DNA from: Candidatus Omnitrophota bacterium
GTDB taxonomy: Bacteria > Omnitrophota > Gorgyraeia > Gygaellales > Profunditerraquicolaceae
Reading direction: 5' to 3'
DNA length: 7,916 nt
NCBI GenBank assembly: GCA_016931435.1
Contig: JAFGET010000154.1
Location: forward strand, 1 to 7,916
Within the stretch, counting starts at the first letter, position 1. Each line of letters opens with the position of its first letter. The notes beneath the pieces are model-generated. The model had not been told where the DNA came from and did not search any database. It saw only the letters and a program-made list of their open reading frames with translations. Position numbers and translations under genes: made by a program. Below, one piece after another: positions 1 through 5,512 of this stretch.

Positions 1-354
1 AGAGTAGCTAAATTTGTTAGTCTACTTCCTAAAAATCTAATAAATATAGAATATAGTAAATAGTTGGTTAGATCCAGCGCTTCTATAGGTGCAAATTTAG
101 AGGAAGCAGACGGTACTTTAAGTAGAAAAGACTTTATAAATAAAATTGCTATTGGCCGTAGGGAAGCGCGGGAATCAAAATATTGGCTATCTTTAATTCA
201 AAAGACGGGATTCCTAAGTAATTTAGAACCGTTAAGAGAAGTTGATTTACTTATCAGGGAAGCTAGAGAAATAATGTTAATTTTAAGCAGTATTATTAAT
301 AAAACGCAGGCTAAATTAAACATAGGCGAGATAAGAAAAAAAAGTTATTTTTAG
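1..354 (+). pseudogene. Four-helix-bundle protein (23S rRNA intervening-sequence type), 5'-truncated by window and interrupted by in-frame TAG
   Basis: Frame 1 is open from the first base, has one TAG at 61-63, then runs on to TAG at 352-354. The 20 codons before the stop (RVAKFVSLLPKN...) and the 96 codons after it (LVRSSASIGANLEEADG, SRKDFINKIAIGRREARES, YWL) together match the family pattern. In that pattern SIGAN is normally preceded by Q-L-[VL]-R-S, so the TAG sits where Gln is expected, one C-to-T change from CAG. The family is a small helical-bundle protein first noted within 23S rRNA intervening sequences and now found free-standing; its cellular role is unknown. The sequence is AT-richer than everything downstream, which suggests a separate origin. 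A shortened product could start at TTG 64 (96 aa), but it would lack the first helix and I see no Shine-Dalgarno site before it. Family assignment is firm; pseudogene status is likely, not proven. Confidence 0.66.
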
Positions 355-375
355 TTATTTGGAGTTTGAATATTC

Positions 376-406
376 ATTTGGATTTTGAGATTTGGATTTT
401 AGATTT
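376..406. repeat. Short AT-rich tandem repeat (ATTTGGATTTT units)
   Basis: Two near-identical head-to-tail units are visible: ATTTGGATTTTGAG at 376-389 and ATTTGGATTTTAG at 390-402, followed by a partial third, ATTT. They fill most of the spacer between the broken four-helix-bundle gene and the recombinase gene. The spacer has no Shine-Dalgarno-like motif and no hairpin. The repeat may be a relic of the AT-rich segment that carries the upstream gene, or simple slippage. Confidence 0.5.
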
Positions 407-418
407 ATACTTTTAAAA

Positions 419-1279
419 ATGGAACGCTATACCGAAAAATTCATCCGTTATCTGGAGATCGAGAAAAATTATTCCCGGCATACCGTCTTAAACTATAAGT
501 TGGACTTAGAGAGCTTCACCGAGTTCTTGGGATCTACCGCGATAGAGAATGTCGACTATTTGATCTTAAGGAAATATCTGGCGGTGATGAAGGAGAAAAG
601 GCTTGGGACAGCAAGTATTTTAAGAAAGCTATCTACTCTAAGGTCTTTTTTTAAATTTTTGACCCGCGAAGGATACCTGAAAAATAACCCCATAGTCAGC
701 ATCTCAAGCCCTAAAAAAGAAAAACACCTGCCTTCTTTTTTGACTGAGGAAGAGGCATCGCGGCTGATGGATTCGGCTTTATCTAAAGACGAAAGAGGCC
801 TGCGCGACCGGGCGATCCTGGAATTATTTTATTCTACGGGCATCAGGATATCCGAATTGGTAGGCCTAGACCAGGACGACCTTGATTTTATCGGAGGGAT
901 AGCAAAAGTAAAAGGCAAAGGGAAAAAAGAACGCATTGTGCCCGTGGGAGATACGGCGATCGCCGCGATAAGGGGTTATTTGGATAAAAGAAAGAAGAGA
1001 TCGGAGGCGATTTTCTTGAATAAGAACGGCAGGCGTATCACTGACAGGGGTGTGCGGGATATCGTTGAGAAATACCTGGGGTTGGCCAGTATCAGGCAGG
1101 GGGTTTCGCCCCATACCTTGCGGCATTCCTTTGCCACGCACCTGTTAAACCGCGGAGCGGATTTAAGGAGCGTGCAGGAGTTACTGGGCCACGCCAATCT
1201 TTCTACGACCCAGATATACACACATCTGACTACGGAAAGATTAAAGACTGTTTATGATAAAGCGCATCCTAGGGCTTGA
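419..1279 (+). CDS. xerC: Tyrosine recombinase XerC
   Basis: Site-specific tyrosine recombinase, 286 aa, close to the usual ~300 aa of XerC/XerD, which resolve chromosome dimers at dif at the division septum. An N-terminal SAM-like DNA-binding domain (about residues 1-90: EKFIRYLEIEKNYSRHT, LSTLRSFFKFL) precedes the catalytic domain. The full catalytic set is visible: R143 (STGIRISELVGL), K167 (KGKGKKERIVPV), H232 and R235 (HTLRHSFATHL), H258 (LLGHANLSTTQIYTH) and nucleophile Y267. The ending VYDKAHPRA resembles XerC more than XerD. I chose ATG 419 because the upstream in-frame TTG at 392 lies in AT-rich repeat sequence and only adds MDFRFILLK; neither start has a clear ribosome binding site. 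An intact catalytic set and no adjacent mobile-element features favour a housekeeping recombinase over an integrase. XerC versus XerD is the only real uncertainty. Confidence 0.93.
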   Translation: MERYTEKFIRYLEIEKNYSRHTVLNYKLDLESFTEFLGSTAIENVDYLILRKYLAVMKEKRLGTASILRKLSTLRSFFKFLTREGYLKNNPIVSISSPKKEKHLPSFLTEEEASRLMDSALSKDERGLRDRAILELFYSTGIRISELVGLDQDDLDFIGGIAKVKGKGKKERIVPVGDTAIAAIRGYLDKRKKRSEAIFLNKNGRRITDRGVRDIVEKYLGLASIRQGVSPHTLRHSFATHLLNRGADLRSVQELLGHANLSTTQIYTHLTTERLKTVYDKAHPRA

Positions 1280-1293
1280 CCAATAGAAGTATC

Positions 1294-1338
1294 CACCCCA
1301 GCCTATCGGATGGCTGGGTGCCCCGCCCTTCTGCGGGG
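1294..1338. other. Pair of adjacent GC-rich hairpins between xerC and waaA
   Basis: The first inverted repeat pairs CACCCCAGCC (1294-1303) with GGCTGGGTG (1312-1320), leaving one bulged C and an 8-nt loop. The second pairs CCCCGC (1321-1326) with GCGGGG (1333-1338) around a 6-nt loop and starts on the next base. No T-run follows either stem, so this is not a textbook intrinsic terminator. It could still be a terminator or processing site, or a dispersed palindromic element. The 81-nt spacer holds nothing else recognisable and no strong ribosome binding site for waaA. Confidence 0.5.
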
Positions 1339-1360
1339 ACCCGCTTAGAGATAATTAAAA

Positions 1361-2653
1361 ATGTTCATATTATATGACCTAATATTTTTGATCTTTGTTA
1401 TTATTTATTTGCCTGTATTTATATTACGTAGAAAATTCCATTCCGGATTTTTAATGCGCCTGGGGATTCTGCCTCAGGATATGGAATTCCATAACCCTAT
1501 CTGGGTGCATGCGGTCAGCGTAGGGGAGGTAATGGCCGTAAAAAATCTTATAAAGCAACTGAAAGAAGCCTATCCGCAAAGACAGATCTTGATTACTACC
1601 GTAACTCCCACGGGCAACAGGATCGCCCGTAATCTAGTTCAAGGAAACGATAAGGTAGGGTATCTGCCGCTGGACTTCAGTTTTATTGTCAGAAGATTCA
1701 TAGATAAGATAGACCCTTATTTTTTTATCGCGGCGGAGACCGAGATCTGGCCAAACCTGGTCACTTTATTAAATAAAAAAAATATTCCGGTGGTCATAGT
1801 AAACGGCAGGATTTCGGATAGTTCTTTCCGGGGGTATTCCAGGGTGAGGCTTTTTTTAAGCCCCATTTTGCGTAAGGTCAGTTTTTTCTGCATCCAGACC
1901 GCCCGCGACGCAGAGCGCCTGATGAGCCTGGGGGTTGATCCAAAAAAAATAAAGGTAACGGGAAATATGAAATTTGACCTGGATGATTGCGCGCTCAATA
2001 AAAAAGATTACGGGGATTTAAGGCTGAAATTAGGGTTAAAGCCAGAAGATAAATTGTTAGTCTGTGGCTCGACGCATCCCGGCGAGGAGAAAATGATCTT
2101 AGGTGTTTATAAAGAATTGTGCCGAAGCCATCCTGATCTAAGGATACTTATCGCCCCGCGCCATCCGGAACGCTCGCAAGAGGTAGTTTCTTTAAGCGAG
2201 AGTTTGGGTTTTAAAAGTGCCAGGGTCAGCCAATTGACCAGCCAGCCAGGGGTCAGCGGAATGCGCCCGCCTTACCCGCAGGCAGGGGATACTGTCTTTA
2301 TTTTAGATACGGTCGGAGAACTTGTTGATTTTTACGCTATTGCAGAGGTCGTTTTTATCGGAGGAAGTTTGGTGAAAAAAGGAGGCCATAATATTTTAGA
2401 GCCGGCAGCGCTTAAGAAGCCCGTTTTATTCGGGCCGCATATGAATAATTTCCGGGATATCGCCAGTTTATTCTGCGATAATCAGGCGGTAATAGCAGTG
2501 CGCAGCATTGAGGAGTTAAAAATAAGAATAGATGAGCTTTTAAAGAATCCTGTCGCCAGGGCAGTATTAGGAGAGAAGTCTAGGGAGCTGATATTAAAAA
2601 ACCAGGGCGCGACCCGAAGAAATACGGAGTGCATAAAAACATATGGAAATTAG
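1361..2653 (+). CDS. waaA: 3-deoxy-D-manno-octulosonic acid (Kdo) transferase
   Basis: Glycosyltransferase family 30 enzyme that transfers Kdo from CMP-Kdo onto lipid A precursor at the cytoplasmic face of the inner membrane, the first step of LPS core assembly. The 430 aa match the usual ~425. Residues 3-22 form a hydrophobic N-terminal anchor. The N-terminal lobe has WVHAVSVGEVMA, with E56 at the position of the catalytic base of the Aquifex enzyme; TTVTPTG and AAETEIWPNL (125-133) follow. The C-terminal CMP-Kdo-binding lobe shows GNMKFD, CGSTHPGEE, IAPRHPER, DTVGELVDFYAIAEVVFIGGS and GGHNILEPAALKKPVLFGP. One oddity is that the loop before DTVGEL (about 288-310) is roughly ten residues longer than in E. 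coli and rich in Pro, Gly and Gln. One or more Kdo additions cannot be told from sequence. The 3' end overlaps the next start codon by 11 nt, implying co-translation. Confidence 0.95.
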   Translation: MFILYDLIFLIFVIIYLPVFILRRKFHSGFLMRLGILPQDMEFHNPIWVHAVSVGEVMAVKNLIKQLKEAYPQRQILITTVTPTGNRIARNLVQGNDKVGYLPLDFSFIVRRFIDKIDPYFFIAAETEIWPNLVTLLNKKNIPVVIVNGRISDSSFRGYSRVRLFLSPILRKVSFFCIQTARDAERLMSLGVDPKKIKVTGNMKFDLDDCALNKKDYGDLRLKLGLKPEDKLLVCGSTHPGEEKMILGVYKELCRSHPDLRILIAPRHPERSQEVVSLSESLGFKSARVSQLTSQPGVSGMRPPYPQAGDTVFILDTVGELVDFYAIAEVVFIGGSLVKKGGHNILEPAALKKPVLFGPHMNNFRDIASLFCDNQAVIAVRSIEELKIRIDELLKNPVARAVLGEKSRELILKNQGATRRNTECIKTYGN

Positions 2654-3365
2654 AGCGAGGCAAAAGGAAAGGATCATTGTTTTAGACTTATTAGGGCGCA
2701 TAGATGCCAATTCAGCTAATTTAGTTGAAGTAGTAGGGCAGTGCTTAAGGGACGGATACGGGGATATTCTCTGTAATTTTGAAGAAATCGAAGTCATTGA
2801 TTATGTGGGGATCTCGGCAATAGTCCTGGCTTATAAAGAAACGGCAAACCATAAGGGCAGGATGAAGTTTGCCAATATCCCGGCGCATTTAAAAGGATTA
2901 TTTTCGATCACCGGCTTAGACAGGGTGATCGATATTTACGCCACGGAAGACCTCGCCATAAACAGCTTCAAGGAAGACAAGATCATAGAGGATATCAAGA
3001 AGATACAGCTCCGTCGCCGCTTCAAGCGCCTGCATCTGGATATCAAGATAGAGATAAAGGATAAATACGATAAAAATGCCTCTTGCTTAAAGGAAGAGCT
3101 CCTGAATTTAAGCGCCCAAGGCGGCTATATTTACGGCTGCGACAGGTTTAAGCTGGGGGATATGATAGTTTTGAAGATGAAGCTTCCGCCTAAGGGCGAA
3201 GAGCTGCAGTTGGATGCTAAGGTAGTATGGCTCTCGGATAAACAGATCCAGCCGCAGATACACCCGGGGATGGGGGTTGAATTTTACGATATCACAAATC
3301 AGATGCAGCAGAAGTTATTGGAGTTTATCGAACGCAACCTTTCACTGGCGTCATCGGAAGATTAA
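2643..3365 (+). CDS. STAS-PilZ fusion protein (putative c-di-GMP-responsive regulator)
   Basis: A soluble 240-aa protein with two domains. Residues 1-110 read as a STAS domain of anti-sigma-factor-antagonist type (IIVLDLLGRIDANSA, CNFEEIEVIDYVGISAIV, ITGLDRVIDIYATEDLAI). The segment equivalent to the phosphorylatable D-S-S-G loop of SpoIIAA is D53-Y54-V55-G56, so the usual target serine is absent. A short helix (111-123) leads into a PilZ domain (124-233) carrying both c-di-GMP signatures: R125xxxR129 in RRRFKR, and N155-x-S157-x-x-G160 in NLSAQG, ending in GMGVEFYDI. PilZ domains bind c-di-GMP and pass the signal to a partner. The STAS part may offer a protein-protein surface, but no partner kinase or sigma factor is in the window. 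The start overlaps the waaA stop by 11 nt; GGAG at 2626-2629 is a distant possible ribosome site. Domain calls are strong; the regulatory target is unknown. Confidence 0.85.
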   Translation: MEIRARQKERIIVLDLLGRIDANSANLVEVVGQCLRDGYGDILCNFEEIEVIDYVGISAIVLAYKETANHKGRMKFANIPAHLKGLFSITGLDRVIDIYATEDLAINSFKEDKIIEDIKKIQLRRRFKRLHLDIKIEIKDKYDKNASCLKEELLNLSAQGGYIYGCDRFKLGDMIVLKMKLPPKGEELQLDAKVVWLSDKQIQPQIHPGMGVEFYDITNQMQQKLLEFIERNLSLASSED

Positions 3366-3368
3366 TTT

Positions 3369-3395
3369 TTGTAATTGAGTTTTTTGCGTTATAAT
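3369..3395 (+). promoter_or_regulatory. Possible sigma-70-type promoter for the first secreted-protein gene
   Basis: A perfect TATAAT lies at 3390-3395 in the spacer after the STAS-PilZ gene. The best upstream partner is TTGTAA at 3369-3374, with a short 15-nt spacer. Transcription would begin about 3402, giving a leader of only about a dozen bases with the Shine-Dalgarno at its very 5' end. The -10 match is good and the -35 spacing is poor, so this is tentative. Confidence 0.33.
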
Positions 3396-3403
3396 TTATG
3401 GAC

Positions 3404-3408
3404 GGAGG
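3404..3408 (+). promoter_or_regulatory. Shine-Dalgarno site fixing the start at 3414
   Basis: GGAGG, five bases before ATG 3414. It decides against an in-frame TTG at 3375, which would put 13 unrelated residues ahead of a clean signal peptide. Confidence 0.8.
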
Positions 3409-3413
3409 TGGTT

Positions 3414-4343
3414 ATGAAAAAAATATTTCCAGCGTTACTTATTTGTCTATTTTCCATCTGGTCATTTCCCGCGCTTGTCTTTTGCGAAGAAAACCTGACC
3501 ATCACTACCTATTATCCTTCTCCTTACGGTAGCTACAAGGAGTTATCCGCCCACCGCATGAAGGTAGGCATAAATTATTCTGGCGATACCGTAGGTAATA
3601 ATAACCTGGTTGTGGAGGGGAGGATCGGCATCGGAACGACGAATCCGGCGTATGGATTAGAGGTAGAGTACCCTTATGCAGCAAGCGGCACCGAATATAT
3701 GCTTGGGGCCTTTAACAATTCCGTGAACGCGGGCGGTATATACCTGGGGTATGTAGGCGATGGGGTTGATGCTTTTAGGGGAAGGATCAGAAGCGGCGGT
3801 AATATACCCTTAGAATTAGGGACGACCAATTATCCCGAGGCTCTCTATATTAGAGCTTCAGACGGCTACATCGGCATCGGGACAACGGGGCCGATCGGTA
3901 AGCTGAGTGTGATACATGATGCGGCCGCTCCCCGTCCTAATCACATATTTATGAGTAGCACATCAAACCCTAATCAAAGGCTCTACATCGGTATTGACAG
4001 CAATGGCGGGGCTACTACCGGTGATTACGCAGCAATACAGTATCTGCAGGAATCACAACACTGGGGGCCTCTTGTCCTTCAGCCATCCTATGGTAATGTT
4101 GGTATCGGCACGACGAATCCGAGCGAGACCTTACACGTTGAAGGCAACTTGTATGTCAGCGGAGAGATACATACTGATAGTAGCGGAGACGGCTTTGGCT
4201 GGACGATGGAATCCAGCGCAGGTGGGGCATGTAATAGTATCTGTAATGCTGCCGGCAAAGGATGTGTTTTTGGGCAAGCGGCTGATATGTCCATACGCTC
4301 TTGTACTTATAGCACATCAACCAGATGCATGTGTGCGCCATAG
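3414..4343 (+). CDS. Secreted TTYYPSPYGSY/GIGTT-repeat protein with six-cysteine C-terminal tail
   Basis: A 309-aa exported protein of unknown function. Residues 1-24 form a signal peptide (MKK, hydrophobic core, PALVFC). Cleavage before EEN is plausible because Val at -3 and Cys at -1 fit signal peptidase I; V-F-C is a poor lipobox. The mature chain opens with TTYYPSPYGSYKELSAHR. Three repeats of the form GIGTTxP...LxV follow, with GIGTT at 72-76, 154-158 and 230-234; the same motif occurs in phage tail-fibre and adhesin-like beta-rich stalks. The last ~40 residues hold six cysteines (273, 277, 284, 297, 305, 307), suggesting three disulfides outside the cytoplasm. Residues 1 to ~160 align without gaps to the downstream paralog, but the C-termini are unrelated. 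There is no S74 chaperone, transmembrane anchor or sorting signal. A surface fibre or adhesin is my inference; the family is normally annotated as hypothetical. Confidence 0.8.
   Translation: MKKIFPALLICLFSIWSFPALVFCEENLTITTYYPSPYGSYKELSAHRMKVGINYSGDTVGNNNLVVEGRIGIGTTNPAYGLEVEYPYAASGTEYMLGAFNNSVNAGGIYLGYVGDGVDAFRGRIRSGGNIPLELGTTNYPEALYIRASDGYIGIGTTGPIGKLSVIHDAAAPRPNHIFMSSTSNPNQRLYIGIDSNGGATTGDYAAIQYLQESQHWGPLVLQPSYGNVGIGTTNPSETLHVEGNLYVSGEIHTDSSGDGFGWTMESSAGGACNSICNAAGKGCVFGQAADMSIRSCTYSTSTRCMCAP
3507..3570 (+). repeat. 64-nt perfect direct repeat, copy 1
   Basis: This block is identical, base for base, to 4510-4573, exactly 1003 nt downstream, the same distance that separates the two ATG codons. 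It encodes YYPSPYGSYKELSAHRMKVG plus flanking bases. Bases on both sides diverge, so identity reaches into synonymous positions only here. Confidence 0.93.
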
Positions 4344-4372
4344 AGTGTTTTGGTAAGTTTAAGAAAATAGGG

Positions 4373-4395
4373 ACAGCGACTTTTTTCGCTGTTTT
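4373..4395 (+). terminator. Small terminator-like hairpin between the tandem paralogs
   Basis: A 7-bp perfect stem pairs ACAGCGA (4373-4379) with TCGCTGT (4386-4392) around a 6-nt loop, followed by TTTT then ATT. It sits 30 nt after the first paralog's stop and just before the second's ribosome site. It could attenuate read-through so the two genes are made at different levels. The left flank AAAATAGGGACAGCGAC also resembles dispersed REP-like palindromes I have seen near RAYT transposases, so a remnant of that kind is an alternative. Confidence 0.5.
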
Positions 4396-4403
4396 ATTAA
4401 ACG

Positions 4404-4410
4404 AAGGAGA
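4404..4410 (+). promoter_or_regulatory. Shine-Dalgarno site fixing the start at 4417
   Basis: AAGGAGA ends six bases before ATG 4417. It favours this ATG over the in-frame TTG one codon upstream at 4414. Confidence 0.78.
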
Positions 4411-4416
4411 CAGTTG

Positions 4417-5481
4417 ATGAAAAATAAATCCCGGGTTTTAATTACTTGTTTATTCTTTTTATCTTTATTGCCCGCGCTTGTCTTCTGCGAAGAAATCCTT
4501 ACCTTAACCACCTATTATCCTTCTCCTTACGGTAGCTACAAGGAGTTATCCGCCCACCGCATGAAGGTAGGCACGACATTTTCCGGTAAACCCGTAGTTG
4601 ATAATGGCCTAATCGTAGAGGGTTCGGTTGGTATCGGAACAACGAGCCCGGGGTATAAGTTAGAGATAAAACAGAGCGGTGCAGTAAGTGAAACCGAATA
4701 CATCCTCGGGGCCTTTGACAATTCCGTGAACGCGGGCGGTATTTATATAGGGTATGTAGGTGATGGAACTGGTGCTTCTCTAGGAAGGCTAAGGAGCGGA
4801 AGCGATATCCCCTTAGCGCTAGGAACAGCCGCTTATCCCGAAGCTATCTATATCAGGGATTCAGACGGCTACATCGGTATCGGAACGACAGCCCCATCAT
4901 CTCAATTTGAAGTGGTAGGGGGTGCAAGGTTTAGGCCCGGGAATTATGGTAAGATAAGTATTGCAACCCCATCCGGCGAAAACGGCATAGTATTGTTTAC
5001 TAACGATATCAATGAATACCGGGCGGATATTCGTCGTGGCAATGGCGGATTATATTTTTTCACCGAGGCTTCTACTGCCCAGCCCGCGTCTTTAAAATTT
5101 GCTATTCGAGATGCCGATAATAATATTTATGCTTTTGGAAGCTGGCAGACTTCATGGTCTGACCAATATCTCAAGCAGGATATTATGCCTCAGTTAAATT
5201 CACTCAGCAAAATTTTATCCGTTAATCCGATTACTTATCATTGGAAGCCGGAAGCCAGGTTAGATGATAAATTACACTATGGCGTCATTGCTCAAGAATT
5301 ACAAAAGATCTTTCCTGAAATGGTATATTCCGATAACAAGGGTTATCTTAACGTCAAACGCGATGAATTACAGTTTGTTTTGGTCGGAGCTATCCAGGAA
5401 CAGCAGAAGCAGATAGAAGATTTAAAATCCGAAAACCAAAAGATCCGAGAGGCCTTAGCTAAGATGAAGAAGAAAAACTAG
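4417..5481 (+). CDS. Secreted fibre-like protein with Peptidase_S74 intramolecular chaperone domain
   Basis: A 354-aa exported protein, paralog of its upstream neighbour. The signal peptide (1-24) ends in the same PALVFC before EE, followed by TTYYPSPYGSYKELSAHR and two GIGTTxP repeats (72-76, 154-158). After residue ~165 it diverges into a beta-rich stretch (PGNYGKISIATPSGENGIV). From about 245 it has the S74 chaperone found at the C-terminus of phage tail spikes: SDQYLKQDI, then LSKILSVNPITYHW, HYGVIAQELQKIFPEMV, and a closing coiled coil (about 320-350). These domains drive trimerisation and then cut themselves off. The catalytic Ser and Lys (Ser911/Lys916 of endosialidase F) correspond to S248 and K253, both present. 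A trimeric surface fibre shedding its last ~107 residues is therefore expected; what it binds is unknown. It may be co-transcribed with the kinase gene 31 nt downstream. Confidence 0.87.
   Translation: MKNKSRVLITCLFFLSLLPALVFCEEILTLTTYYPSPYGSYKELSAHRMKVGTTFSGKPVVDNGLIVEGSVGIGTTSPGYKLEIKQSGAVSETEYILGAFDNSVNAGGIYIGYVGDGTGASLGRLRSGSDIPLALGTAAYPEAIYIRDSDGYIGIGTTAPSSQFEVVGGARFRPGNYGKISIATPSGENGIVLFTNDINEYRADIRRGNGGLYFFTEASTAQPASLKFAIRDADNNIYAFGSWQTSWSDQYLKQDIMPQLNSLSKILSVNPITYHWKPEARLDDKLHYGVIAQELQKIFPEMVYSDNKGYLNVKRDELQFVLVGAIQEQQKQIEDLKSENQKIREALAKMKKKN
4510..4573 (+). repeat. 64-nt perfect direct repeat, copy 2
   Basis: Second copy of the block at 3507-3570, at the same codon positions of the downstream paralog. 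Recombination between the copies would remove 1003 nt and leave an in-frame chimera of the first gene's signal peptide with the second gene's body. Confidence 0.93.
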
Positions 5482-5512
5482 GATACAATCGGAATAGGGC
5501 GCCTCTGTTTTT

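Noticed and set aside
61..63. TAG reassigned to an amino acid in this organism
   Set aside because: Four other genes here end naturally in TAG, with family-typical C-termini at those points, so TAG works as a stop.
392..418. TTG 392 as start of xerC
   Set aside because: The extra nine residues come from the AT-rich repeat spacer, and XerC proteins normally begin near the ATG at 419.
419..1279. Recombinase acting as an invertase or integrase that shuffles the downstream secreted-protein genes
   Set aside because: It is a full-length XerC-like protein with a housekeeping-type C-terminus. No inverted recombination sites or integrated element are visible, and the 64-nt repeats lie in direct orientation inside coding sequence.
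3414..3494. Lipoprotein signal at PALVFC in both secreted proteins
   Set aside because: The residue before Cys is Phe, which does not fit a lipobox; V-x-C before E-E fits signal peptidase I better.
3994..4356. 120-codon open frame overlapping the first secreted-protein gene
   Set aside because: It lies in another frame of a gene with signal peptide and repeat motifs, lacks a ribosome site and has no recognisable domain.
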